Assembly: GCF_900564155.1 (NCBI RefSeq)
Contig: NZ_LS999839.1
Coordinates: 803,097-867,096, forward strand
Direction of reading: 5' to 3'
DNA: 64,000 nucleotides
From: Pedobacter schmidteae
GTDB lineage: Bacteria; Bacteroidota; Bacteroidia; Sphingobacteriales; Sphingobacteriaceae
This document shows positions 28,298 to 37,510 of this stretch, in pieces (position 1 is the first letter of the stretch; each line of letters begins with the position of its first letter). A program made the position numbers and the translations under genes. The notes below the pieces were generated by a model. That model searched no databases, had not been told where the DNA came from, and saw nothing but the letters and a program-made list of their open reading frames with translations.

Positions 28298-29366
28298 CAA
28301 TTAAACACATTTTAACAATTTTCCATTTATTTAACCTGAACCAGCTGGGATGCTTTTTAACAAAGCCTAGTTCAATCCTTTCAGCAAAACCACTTAGTCT
28401 GCCGGTAGACAAACTTTCATATAAATATCCAGCCTCATAACAATTTTTTAACCAGAATATATGGCTGGCCAGGGCTATAGAATACTTGCCCGATAAAAAA
28501 ACGCTCCTCATATAATTGGTTATAAATTCTGCCACCAGCAAGATCAATACCAGTACAGAAAAAAACGACCAGGAATGATAAAGTAAAATTAATGGGGAAG
28601 CCAAAATCAACAACAACAAACTTTCGCCTGTATTGGTAAAATCATGATATGTATAGGATTTTATTGCGGGTAACGGCGCTATCTGAGCTGCTCCTGCACC
28701 GTATCTGAACAGCCTTTTTGTAGCTCCACCATCCCACCATGGGTGCTCTACCACAGCATCATTTACAGCCAGATATTTTTCGTCATTCAGCAATGCATTC
28801 CTTACCAGAAATTCGATATCTTCTCCACCCTTTTTCAGTTGTTCATCAAATAGGCTGGCATCCATTTTTTCCCTGTTCAACATAATGTTAGTGGTAGGTA
28901 CCCACATCAAGGTCGTATGGTGGTTAGCACCCTTCGAATGCCCGGTGTTGCCGTTTACGTGAAGCGCCAGCGTAGCGGTATCAAAGGGCTCTGGAAAATT
29001 GGTAATCCCCGCAAAGCCCAGGGCATCCGGATGTTTAGCTATCGCTGCGGCGTATGCAGTGAGCAAGTTTTTTTCAGGGGTAACGTCATCATCCAGCAAA
29101 AGCAGCCATTTACTGTTGCCCAAACGGATTCCTTTATTCCGGGTTCTGGAGAAGCCCAGGTTGATTTCATTTTTTACCACAACAATTTTATCCTCCAAAG
29201 CAAGTTTCAACAATCCTTCAGGGATTTCCATTGCCGGGTTGTCTGCTACAATATAAAAAGTCGCCAAAACACCCTCCGGTATTTCCAGATTACAAATGTT
29301 TAAAAGAATCTCCTCATCTAATCGGAAGGAAGGAACAACTACGTCAATTGAATTTACATTAGCCAT
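28266..29366 (-). CDS. GT2 glycosyltransferase with C-terminal membrane segments
   Basis: 366 residues from ATG 29366 (MANVNSIDVVVPSF). GT-A domain at residues 5-250 with NLGFSRTRNKGI and the metal-binding DDD in LLLLDDDVTPEKN; a catalytic-base candidate lies in KKGGEDIEF. Two to three hydrophobic helices (about 260-310 and the last 20 residues) anchor it to the membrane. It resembles transferases of lipid-linked glycan assembly. It is convergent with, and overlaps, the preceding GT2 gene. Confidence 0.88.
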   Translation of the reverse strand: MANVNSIDVVVPSFRLDEEILLNICNLEIPEGVLATFYIVADNPAMEIPEGLLKLALEDKIVVVKNEINLGFSRTRNKGIRLGNSKWLLLLDDDVTPEKNLLTAYAAAIAKHPDALGFAGITNFPEPFDTATLALHVNGNTGHSKGANHHTTLMWVPTTNIMLNREKMDASLFDEQLKKGGEDIEFLVRNALLNDEKYLAVNDAVVEHPWWDGGATKRLFRYGAGAAQIAPLPAIKSYTYHDFTNTGESLLLLILASPLILLYHSWSFFSVLVLILLVAEFITNYMRSVFLSGKYSIALASHIFWLKNCYEAGYLYESLSTGRLSGFAERIELGFVKKHPSWFRLNKWKIVKMCLIAIGVLVLMVS

Positions 29367-29442
29367 AAAAAACAAATATACACGCAAACCATGGCTTCAA
29401 CCTAATTATATTCTTGTAAGCATTAAAAAGCTAAATAGTGCG

Positions 29443-29450
29443 TACCTTTG
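29443..29450 (+). promoter_or_regulatory. -7 promoter box for the ABC exporter
   Basis: TACCTTTG, a full TAnnTTTG match, 57 bp before the ATG at 29508. Confidence 0.6.
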
Positions 29451-29507
29451 CGGATTAGTGACTGCGTTTAAATATTAAAATAGCAGATAAAACATAAATA
29501 CATATTG

Positions 29508-31331
29508 ATGAAAACCTATTTCAGATTATTATCTTTTGCAAAACCCATTGAAAAATTCGCTATACCATACGTCATCACCACTTTGCTTTCAGTCCTTTTT
29601 GGTGTACTGAACCTTACGCTGCTCTCGCCTTTGTTTACAGTAATGATGTCGGATGACAAACCGAAGCCCGTAGTACCAACTGAAGCTACATCGGCCTTTA
29701 ACCTAGTTGCCAGATTTAAAGAATTTATCGATTATTCTTTAGCTAACTATGGGCCGCAAACCACATTAAGTTACATGTGCCTTATTATATTGGTCTCGGT
29801 TCTGCTTTCCAATGTTTTCAAGTATTTCTCACAAAGGACCATGGAAGATTTAAGGGTGCATACCCTGCTTAATCTACGTAAAACAGTTTTTAACAATGTG
29901 ATGAACCTTCACGTAGGTTATTTCAATAATGAACGTAAGGGCGATATCATGTCAAAAGTGTCTTCCGATGTACAGGTGGTACAATATACCGTGACCAACA
30001 CCTTACAAGTGGTGTTTAAAGAACCAGTCACCCTCATTTTTTATGTAATTGCGTTATTGGCCATATCAGTAAAACTTACCTTATTCTCTTTAATGGTTAT
30101 TCCTATATCGGCTTTCATCATTAGTAAAATTGTAAAAAGATTAAAGCGGCAGGCTAAAGAATCACATGAATCGTTTGCCAAGATGACCGGCTTCCTGGAA
30201 GAAGCATTGGGCGCTATCAAAATCATTAAAGCATTTAATGCCACACAAAGAATTAAGGACAGATTTCATAACGAAAATGTTTTCTTCTCCAATTTAAACA
30301 GGAAAATGGTGAGAAGACAACAATTGGGCTCTCCGGTTTCAGAGTTTTTGGGTGTGGTAATGGTAACCTTCATTGTGTGGTATGGCGGCTCATTAATCAT
30401 GAGCAAACAACCAGATGCCCTTACCGTAGGCCAGTTTATCGCCTATGTGGCCTTATTTTCACAAGTAATGCGTCCGGCAAAAGCACTTACTGATGCTTTT
30501 AGTGGCATCCATTCCGGAATAGCTGCTGGTGAACGGGTTTTGGAACTGATCGATACCAAATCAGAACAAGTCAACAAGCCAAATGCAATTGCCATAACTG
30601 ATTTCCAGAAATCTCTGACTTTTGAAAATGTTTCCTTCTCTTATGGAAACAAAGAGGTTTTGAAAAATATCGATCTCGTGATTGAAAAAGGAAAAACAAT
30701 TGCATTAGTAGGCCCATCAGGTGGAGGGAAAAGCACATTAATGGATCTTATCCCTCGTTTTCATGATCCGAAATCAGGGCTCATAAAAATTGATGGGCAT
30801 CAATATGCCGATTTAACGGTAGAAAGCATTCGTGCTCAAATGGGCCTGGTAAACCAGGAATCAATATTATTTAATGATACGATATTTGATAATATCGCTT
30901 TTGCAAAACCTGATGCCACTGAAGAGGAGGTAATTAACGCTGCGAAAATTGCCAATGCCCATGAATTCATTATGCAGACAGAAAATGGCTACCAGACTTA
31001 TGTTGGCGATAGGGGAAACCGGTTGTCGGGCGGACAAAGACAAAGGCTGTGTATTGCAAGGGCAGTACTCTCCAATCCGCCAATTATGCTGCTTGACGAA
31101 GCGACATCTGCATTAGATACCGAATCAGAGAAACTGGTACAGGATGCTTTAAACAAGCTCACCCAAAACCGAACCTCCATTGTAATAGCACATAGGTTAA
31201 GTACCATACATGGCGCAGACCTCATTCTGGTTATAGACAAAGGGCAGATCATTGAAAAAGGTACACATAGTGAGCTGATAGATCACAATGGCCTTTACAA
31301 AAAGCTTATTGAACTTCAAACTTTTAGCTAA
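29508..31331 (+). CDS. MsbA-like ABC exporter (fused permease and ATPase)
   Basis: 607 residues from ATG 29508; a TTG one codon earlier is less likely. Six membrane helices (about 20-330) are followed by an ABC ATPase with Walker A GPSGGGKST, Q-loop NQESILFND, signature LSGGQRQR and Walker B IMLLDEATSAL. The half-transporter would act as a homodimer. Position inside the glycosyltransferase locus suggests it flips a lipid-linked glycan or lipid A-core, but peptide or drug export is possible. Confidence 0.92.
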   Translation: MKTYFRLLSFAKPIEKFAIPYVITTLLSVLFGVLNLTLLSPLFTVMMSDDKPKPVVPTEATSAFNLVARFKEFIDYSLANYGPQTTLSYMCLIILVSVLLSNVFKYFSQRTMEDLRVHTLLNLRKTVFNNVMNLHVGYFNNERKGDIMSKVSSDVQVVQYTVTNTLQVVFKEPVTLIFYVIALLAISVKLTLFSLMVIPISAFIISKIVKRLKRQAKESHESFAKMTGFLEEALGAIKIIKAFNATQRIKDRFHNENVFFSNLNRKMVRRQQLGSPVSEFLGVVMVTFIVWYGGSLIMSKQPDALTVGQFIAYVALFSQVMRPAKALTDAFSGIHSGIAAGERVLELIDTKSEQVNKPNAIAITDFQKSLTFENVSFSYGNKEVLKNIDLVIEKGKTIALVGPSGGGKSTLMDLIPRFHDPKSGLIKIDGHQYADLTVESIRAQMGLVNQESILFNDTIFDNIAFAKPDATEEEVINAAKIANAHEFIMQTENGYQTYVGDRGNRLSGGQRQRLCIARAVLSNPPIMLLDEATSALDTESEKLVQDALNKLTQNRTSIVIAHRLSTIHGADLILVIDKGQIIEKGTHSELIDHNGLYKKLIELQTFS

Positions 31332-31451
31332 TCAGCCCATCAAATCTGAAACAATTATGTACCAATGAAACCATCATAAGCATACCACCTACAAACAGTA
31401 ATGAATAAGCTTATGATAGCTTCACAACCGATAAAAAACAAATATATACGG

Positions 31452-32417
31452 ATGAAAAAGGGCATTACCGTCATTATCTGTACCTGCAATGGAGCAGCCA
31501 GACTTCCTGAGACACTAAAACATCTGGCAGTGCAACAGGTAAGGACGGATCTCCAATGGGAGATCATTCTGGTAGATAATGCGTCAACTGACAACTCTGC
31601 TATTGTAGCCAAAACGCTATGGGAAGAATTAAATGTGCCACAAATTCCTTTAACCTTAGCACAGGAAAATACGCCCGGTAAGCTATTTGCTTTTCAAAAA
31701 GCGATAACGCTCACCAACCATGAGTATTTTATTATTGTTGATGATGACAACTGGCTTAATCCAGATTATGTGCAAATGGCGTTCGATATGCTGGATGCAA
31801 ATCCCGATATCGGGATTTTAGGTGGCCAGGCCGTAGCAGCAATAAGCAGTTCGGCAACTTTACCTGATTGGTTTGAAACCGTTCAGGAAGGATATGCTGT
31901 AGGGCCGCAAGCAAAAAAATCAGGTGACATTACAGCCAAAGGCAATATATGGGGAGCAGGATTATGCTCAAGAACACAGTATTATATTGATGCGTATGAA
32001 GGATTTCCTTCCTTGCTGATCAATAAAAATGATCAAAGATTATTGACAGCTGAAGATTCTGAATACTGTTTAAGGGCTATCCTTCGCGGTCATAAGCTAT
32101 ATTACGATTCAAGATTGTCTTTACAGCATTATATACCCGATGCAAGGCTCACTTTAGCCTACAAAACCAGCTTGTTCGCAAATTTCAAAAATACAAACCT
32201 GATTATGGACAACTACCTGTTAGCCATAAAATTTGGCATTAAGGGCAATATCAGTCGGTTTAATAGGATCAGGTTAACATGTATTACGCCAATCAGATAT
32301 TTCTTTGCTTCCTCACCTCAAAAGAAGACAAGACAAAGAATTATCCTATGCTACTTGTTCCCTTTTCTTAAACCCGACCCAATAACTGCCCAAATCAAAG
32401 AGTTCATGAATAGATAA
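31452..32417 (+). CDS. GT2 glycosyltransferase
   Basis: 321 residues from ATG 31452 (MKKGITVIICTCNGAARL). The donor-site motif IILVDNASTDNS and the metal-binding DDD in FIIVDDDNWLNPDY are present; the acceptor region has GNIWGAGLCSRTQY and TAEDSEYCLRAI, with a likely catalytic Glu/Asp pair. No membrane segment is evident. It follows the ABC exporter by 120 bp on the same strand. The specific sugar is not predictable. Confidence 0.88.
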   Translation: MKKGITVIICTCNGAARLPETLKHLAVQQVRTDLQWEIILVDNASTDNSAIVAKTLWEELNVPQIPLTLAQENTPGKLFAFQKAITLTNHEYFIIVDDDNWLNPDYVQMAFDMLDANPDIGILGGQAVAAISSSATLPDWFETVQEGYAVGPQAKKSGDITAKGNIWGAGLCSRTQYYIDAYEGFPSLLINKNDQRLLTAEDSEYCLRAILRGHKLYYDSRLSLQHYIPDARLTLAYKTSLFANFKNTNLIMDNYLLAIKFGIKGNISRFNRIRLTCITPIRYFFASSPQKKTRQRIILCYLFPFLKPDPITAQIKEFMNR

Positions 32418-32462
32418 GCATCGGTCAAAGATTGTTGCTAAACCAAAATACAGGAATTTATT

Positions 32463-33635
32463 ATGCTTAAGAAGATTAAAAGATTAGCAGATAACCTTAG
32501 GGCTTTATCCAAATATTCCGACATAAAAAAACAACTTGCAAAGAAAAGGGATAATTACTTTTTCTTTCCATCCTGGTCTTTTGGGGGTGCAGAACGTGTT
32601 CATGTGGATATCATGAACCTTTTTAAGGATCCCAAACCACTCTGCTTCATCACAGAAAAATCTATAACCAACGGCTTCCAGAAAGAATTCGAAGCCGCTT
32701 CAGACGCGATTGAGCTGGGCAGATGGGCAGAGAAAAAGGAGCTCAAACGTCACCTATACAAAATGCTTGCAAAGGCAATCAACGCACAGGAACATCCTGT
32801 GGTGTCTGGCTGGTGCAACAAGTTTATGTACGATCTGATCCCTTATTTAGCTCCCCATGTACAGGTTATAGATATCATGCATAATTTTGCAGATGATGAC
32901 AAAGGAATAGAATGGTATAGCATTCCTTATGTGCCCCGGATAAACAAAAGGATTGTTGTGGGAAATGGCCTGATACAACAGTTCAAAGAATTGTACCGGA
33001 TAAATCGAATATCTGAAGGATACCAGGATAGATTGGTTCTGATTCAGAATAAAATTTCCTTTGATGGGGTATTCCCTGAAAAAAACTATGGAGGAGAACT
33101 GCAGATTCTTTTTGTTGGCCGAAATAGCCCCGAAAAAAGGCCCGAAGTATTTATCAGGGTCGCCGAAATGGCCCAGAGTTTAAATCTTCCGATAACTTTT
33201 AAACTCATAGGTGACTTTAAAGCCGAAGACACTCCAGTCCCTCCAAATACACTGGTTGTTGGTCAGGTACACGACAAAAAGATTTTGGCACAGCACTACA
33301 AAGAAGCACATTTATTGCTATTGACTTCGCACCGGGAGAGTTGGGGGCTGGTTGTATTTGAGGGGATGAATAAAGGTGTGGTACCCATTTCGACCAATGT
33401 TGGAGAACTTTCAAGTTATATTTCTTACGAACAACAAAACGGTATTCTTGTTGAAAACCTTAGCGACACCGATACGCTTGCGGGATTATTTATTGAGGAA
33501 ATAAGACGTTTTATAGATAACCGAACGCTTTTAAGTCAATTTAGTAAAAATGGTTTCGATACAGTGAAACAACAGGCCGAAGCCTGCGATTTTGATGAAG
33601 CATACAGAAAGACATTATCTGGAAAATCTGAATAA
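32463..33635 (+). CDS. GT4 glycosyltransferase
   Basis: 390 residues, GT-B fold. The N-terminal domain has SWSFGGAERVHVDIM, typical of GT4 enzymes; the C-terminal domain has ILFVGRNSPEKRPEVF and the E-x7-E nucleotide-sugar motif in HRESWGLVVFEGMNKG. It transfers a sugar from an activated donor with retention, probably onto a cell-surface glycan intermediate. 45 bp after the preceding GT2 gene, same strand. Confidence 0.9.
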   Translation: MLKKIKRLADNLRALSKYSDIKKQLAKKRDNYFFFPSWSFGGAERVHVDIMNLFKDPKPLCFITEKSITNGFQKEFEAASDAIELGRWAEKKELKRHLYKMLAKAINAQEHPVVSGWCNKFMYDLIPYLAPHVQVIDIMHNFADDDKGIEWYSIPYVPRINKRIVVGNGLIQQFKELYRINRISEGYQDRLVLIQNKISFDGVFPEKNYGGELQILFVGRNSPEKRPEVFIRVAEMAQSLNLPITFKLIGDFKAEDTPVPPNTLVVGQVHDKKILAQHYKEAHLLLLTSHRESWGLVVFEGMNKGVVPISTNVGELSSYISYEQQNGILVENLSDTDTLAGLFIEEIRRFIDNRTLLSQFSKNGFDTVKQQAEACDFDEAYRKTLSGKSE

Positions 33636-33658
33636 ACATTCAGACCCGTCACGTTAAC

Positions 33659-34450
33659 TTATTGCTGTTTCTTAAATAAACCTTTTACAAGGCCTTTCAA
33701 CTTTACATACTTTTTTACCTTTCGTAATTGTTCTTTTATTTTTTTATGGCCTTCATAATCTTTAAGAAAAAAGGGAAAATGACGTTTAAGTACTGCAGCA
33801 CGTTCGGCAAGGAGCGACTCGTAATTCATAGGATCGGCACTGATCCCATCCATATAAAAATGAGTTATTGGTAAGTTGATATGCTTATAACTACAATTGT
33901 AACGACATGTTGCCAGCAAAAAAAACTCCCAGTCGGATACAATCTTTAACTGCTCATTATACAAACCGACTGTTTCAAACAAGCTGCGCTTTATAAAAGT
34001 GGAGGGATGCGGTATGGTATGCTCATAAAAACTATCAAAAGTCAACTCATCTTCTGCAATCCAATCTGTATAGATCTCTCCGTTTACATAAACCAAATCT
34101 CCATACACCAAATCCTCGGCCAATCCATACTGCACAGCCTTTTCAATTACCTGATCATCTATTAAGTTGTCGCCACTGTTGAGAAATAGCAAATATTCAC
34201 CTGTAGCAACTTTAATCCCTTTATTCATGGCATTGTAAATACCCTTATCGGGCTCGCTGACGGCATAAGCCAGTTTATCGTTATACTTTGTTAAAACCGC
34301 CTTACTCCCATCATCAGAGCCTCCATCTATCACAATATATTCAATATTGGGATACGACTGGCTGGTAACTGACTGGATAGTTTTATCCAGTCCAGCTTTA
34401 TTGTTATAATTAACAGTTATAATTGATACTTTTGGCTTATTGAAAAACAT
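33659..34450 (-). CDS. GT2 glycosyltransferase (colanic/WcaA-like)
   Basis: 263 residues. SIITVNYNNKAGLDKTIQSV, YIVIDGGSDDGS and SEPDKGIYNAMNKGI are diagnostic of the WcaE/WcaA-like GT2 subgroup, with the metal site in LFLNSGDNLID and PHPSTFIKRSLF in the acceptor part. The Lys-rich C-terminus (about 235-263) may bind membrane phospholipid. It is oriented against both neighbours. Confidence 0.9.
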   Translation of the reverse strand: MFFNKPKVSIITVNYNNKAGLDKTIQSVTSQSYPNIEYIVIDGGSDDGSKAVLTKYNDKLAYAVSEPDKGIYNAMNKGIKVATGEYLLFLNSGDNLIDDQVIEKAVQYGLAEDLVYGDLVYVNGEIYTDWIAEDELTFDSFYEHTIPHPSTFIKRSLFETVGLYNEQLKIVSDWEFFLLATCRYNCSYKHINLPITHFYMDGISADPMNYESLLAERAAVLKRHFPFFLKDYEGHKKIKEQLRKVKKYVKLKGLVKGLFKKQQ

Positions 34451-34516
34451 ATTATCAGATTAACTTCAATAGTAAAATTAATGCCTCGCATCAATCATCC
34501 ATTTATTGCATTCCTA

Positions 34517-34524
34517 CAAAAGTA
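34517..34524 (-). promoter_or_regulatory. Possible -7 box for the minus-strand GT2 gene
   Basis: The minus strand reads TACTTTTG, a full -7 match, 66 bp before the ATG at 34450. It abuts the start codon of the divergent GT4 gene, so it may be fortuitous. Confidence 0.35.
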
Positions 34525-35640
34525 ATGATAAAAGTCCTCTTTGACCATCAAATATTTAGTCTCCAGGTATATGGTGGCATATCCAGATACTTCGCAAATA
34601 TCATTGAAAATAGCAAGGCGGATGCTGAAATAGATGCCACTTGCGGCCTTCTCTATTCCCAAAACCATTATTTTAAAAGTTCTTCCAATGGTTTCAAGGC
34701 GGCAATGTTTAAACTGTTGACCAGAAATAAGTCCGACATCTATCAAAAGAATAAAAAATATTGCAAGTTTCTAATTCAACAGGGAGATTTTGACGTATTT
34801 CACCCTACCTATTATGATCCTTATTTTCTTTCCTATCTGAAGAAGCCATTGGTAATTACCATTCATGATATGATCCATGAACGGTTTCCAGAGTTTTTTC
34901 CGGCAGATGATCCTATTGCTGCACAAAAGAAAATCTTAGCTGAAGCAGCCGACCGCATCATCGCCATATCAGAAACAACCAAACTCGACATTATTAATTA
35001 TTTGGGTATATCACCAGATAAAATTAAGGTTATTGCGCATGGTATTGATGAGCATGAATTGATTTATGGACCCGTTGAAGGAATACCAGAAAGATATCTT
35101 CTTTTTGTAGGCAGCAGAGGCGGTTATAAAAACTTCCTTATACTAGTAAAAGCTTTCGCTGAACTTAGCAAAGCAGATCAGTCTTTGCAATTAGTTATTT
35201 CAGGAGGAGGGCAATTTACCCCAGAAGAAGTGGAATTACTAACTGAAAATGGGATACTTGAACGAACATTTCATCTGAATGCGACCGATGCACAACTGAA
35301 TACACTATATGCACAAGCAGCTTGTTTTGTTTTCCCCTCTATTTATGAAGGTTTTGGAATTCCGATCCTCGAGGCCTTCAAAAACAATTGCCCGGTTGTG
35401 CTAAGTAATTGTAGTTGCTTCCCAGAAATTGCAGGCGAAGCGGCCCTTTATTTTGATCCTGAATCAACACAGGCACTTGTAAGCGCCGTAACCCTAATAC
35501 AGAAAGACACCTTGCTTAAAACGAAATTAGTAGCTGCGGGCCAGCTAAAACTAAAAGATTATACATTGGAAAAGTGTATATTTTCAACGATAAAGCTATA
35601 CAAGGAACTACAACTAACTTCTTCTAACTTGATTTCTTAA
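34525..35640 (+). CDS. GT4 glycosyltransferase (mannosyltransferase-like)
   Basis: 371 residues, GT-B. The N-terminal part has YGGISRYFANII and PLVITIHDMIHERFPEFF; the C-terminal part has LFVGSRGGYKNF and the E-x7-E motif in PSIYEGFGIPILEAFKNN. This pattern is common among O-antigen mannosyltransferases, but the sugar is not certain. It starts 8 bp before the end of the gap and runs into the GT61 gene 8 bp later, so the two form an operon. Confidence 0.9.
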   Translation: MIKVLFDHQIFSLQVYGGISRYFANIIENSKADAEIDATCGLLYSQNHYFKSSSNGFKAAMFKLLTRNKSDIYQKNKKYCKFLIQQGDFDVFHPTYYDPYFLSYLKKPLVITIHDMIHERFPEFFPADDPIAAQKKILAEAADRIIAISETTKLDIINYLGISPDKIKVIAHGIDEHELIYGPVEGIPERYLLFVGSRGGYKNFLILVKAFAELSKADQSLQLVISGGGQFTPEEVELLTENGILERTFHLNATDAQLNTLYAQAACFVFPSIYEGFGIPILEAFKNNCPVVLSNCSCFPEIAGEAALYFDPESTQALVSAVTLIQKDTLLKTKLVAAGQLKLKDYTLEKCIFSTIKLYKELQLTSSNLIS

Positions 35641-35648
35641 ATAACATT

Positions 35649-36683
35649 ATGCAAAACGAAAATATTCTTAACAGCTATACAATAAACAGAAAGATGCCAG
35701 AAAATTATGCACAGGGGGAACTAGACTTCTGTAAAAATGAATTTTCATACGAGACTTATAATGTTAGACTGATTGATTTTAAGAATTGTATCGTTAACAA
35801 AAGAGGCTTTATTTACGAACCGGGGAAATTGAAATTAAACAAGATTTCCTTACTGGATGAAAAACACTATAAAAAAGAGCTAACTACAAAACATTATTTG
35901 AAAAAAGTTCTGTTCAAACATAAGCGCGTACTTGGAGATGAGAAATATTTGTTGGCCCACGATGACTGGAGCCCGACCCATTATCATTGGTTTTGCGATG
36001 TATTGCCAAGATTATTTGTCATTAAAGATCGCCTTAAAGACTATATTTTATTACTCCCTGATTCGCCCTACGTAAAAGATGTAGGTGAAAAGAGTCTTGA
36101 TTTCTTTGGTCTACAACCGGCAGGAATTGCATATTTAAAAAATGATGAGCTTGTCAAAATTAAAAATTTAACCATCGTTACCCATACCTGCCTGACAGGC
36201 TATATCAATGACAAAATTATGCAGGAAATGAGGGCTTTCATTAGTTCAAAGTTGAACGACTTAAAAACAGACAGTGACAAAAAACTATATATCACAAGAG
36301 ACAATGCATCATATAGAAAAATACTGAACGAAAAAGAAGTAAGAGATATAGCAGAAAGTTTCGGATATGAGACAATTAGATATGAAGACCTCTCCTGGTT
36401 GGATCAAGTCAAAGAAACGGCCTCTGCAAATTCAATTGTGTCTATTCATGGCGCGGGTCTCACAAATATGATATACATGCAACCCGAGGGCTCATTACTG
36501 GAATTTAGAAGAGATAAAATATACCATAACCAGTGTTTCTGGCACCTGTCACAGGCACTCCACCTCAAATACTATTATTTGTTTGGAACCCCCGACAACG
36601 AAGACCTAGTCATTGAAGGAAATGGTTGCAACTTAACGATTGACCTAAATCGTCTCCACAAAACTTTGTCAGCTATGAAATAA
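35649..36683 (+). CDS. GT61-family glycosyltransferase (DUF563)
   Basis: 344 residues. The GT61 hallmarks are WSPTHYHWFCDVLPRLFV and, in the C-terminal half, YITRDNASYRKILNE and SIVSIHGAGLTNMIYM, then GSLLEFR. The family includes plant xylosyl/arabinosyl and animal EOGT transferases and is scattered in bacterial polysaccharide loci. The gene overlaps the convergent methyltransferase by 11 bp. Confidence 0.9.
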   Translation: MQNENILNSYTINRKMPENYAQGELDFCKNEFSYETYNVRLIDFKNCIVNKRGFIYEPGKLKLNKISLLDEKHYKKELTTKHYLKKVLFKHKRVLGDEKYLLAHDDWSPTHYHWFCDVLPRLFVIKDRLKDYILLLPDSPYVKDVGEKSLDFFGLQPAGIAYLKNDELVKIKNLTIVTHTCLTGYINDKIMQEMRAFISSKLNDLKTDSDKKLYITRDNASYRKILNEKEVRDIAESFGYETIRYEDLSWLDQVKETASANSIVSIHGAGLTNMIYMQPEGSLLEFRRDKIYHNQCFWHLSQALHLKYYYLFGTPDNEDLVIEGNGCNLTIDLNRLHKTLSAMK

Positions 36684-37485
36684 TTTTGCTTCTGATCATC
36701 TGCCAATCTTTGGAAATAAGCGACTCTCTTGACTTCATATGCTCAAGATCGTATCGACTCACTTTTCGTCGCATTTTTCCAATTAAGTAAGGTTCTTTTT
36801 TTGATTCGAACGGGCTCTTGGTCAATTTTTCTTTAGTAAAAAGGTGCATATTAGTCCCATTACTTGTGAGATACATTCCGAGTTCTTTGGCAATATACTC
36901 TAGTGCCTTTAAAGTATAAAATGAAATATGTTGTCCTGTTTCAGGAATAAAATACCACCAATCGTCAATGCTTTCCAGATGCTCAGGCTGTATCATTGTA
37001 GTTACCAGCATATTTTTCCCCAGAGAAGCAATTTTTTCTATTTCTTCAAGAGGATTAGCTAAATGCTCAAGAACTTCGAAAGCACTCACCAATTCAAAAT
37101 CATTTTTTTGATTACAGTCTGACAGATCAAAAAATTCCGCAAATATATTTTTACAATAATTATCATGGTGATAAAAATCATAGCCTTTATCACGCATCAT
37201 TCGGGTAAATATGCCATAGCCTCCGGCATAATCTATAAATTTTGCATCTCCATTAAAACTGGATTCTATAATTCCGGCAGTTACCTCTCTAAGTTCTTCA
37301 TTCCTTGAAACGAGACCTATATCTAATTTTGTAATCGCCTCTGAATAAGCCTCATCTAGCCAATAGGGCTCTTCTGTTTGAATAAATCCTGTCTCAAGAC
37401 ATTTATAATACTTAATATCATATTTATTCAAAATCTTAGCTGTAAAAAGAAGAGAGGTTTCTCCACCAGTTATTTTACTTTTCAT
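36673..37485 (-). CDS. Class I SAM-dependent methyltransferase
   Basis: 270 residues from ATG 37485; a GTG three codons upstream is an alternative. The N-terminal segment with two Cys (YYKCLETGFIQT) may be a degenerate zinc-binding motif. The SAM-binding core has FIDYAGGYGIFTRMMRD and SAFEVLEHLANPLEEIEK, matching Methyltransf_23-type enzymes that modify sugars or lipids. It is likely a glycan-modifying enzyme of this locus, co-transcribed with the upstream GT4 gene. Confidence 0.87.
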   Translation of the reverse strand: MKSKITGGETSLLFTAKILNKYDIKYYKCLETGFIQTEEPYWLDEAYSEAITKLDIGLVSRNEELREVTAGIIESSFNGDAKFIDYAGGYGIFTRMMRDKGYDFYHHDNYCKNIFAEFFDLSDCNQKNDFELVSAFEVLEHLANPLEEIEKIASLGKNMLVTTMIQPEHLESIDDWWYFIPETGQHISFYTLKALEYIAKELGMYLTSNGTNMHLFTKEKLTKSPFESKKEPYLIGKMRRKVSRYDLEHMKSRESLISKDWQMIRSKIIS

Positions 37486-37510
37486 AATACTCACTTAGAA
37501 AAAAATAGTT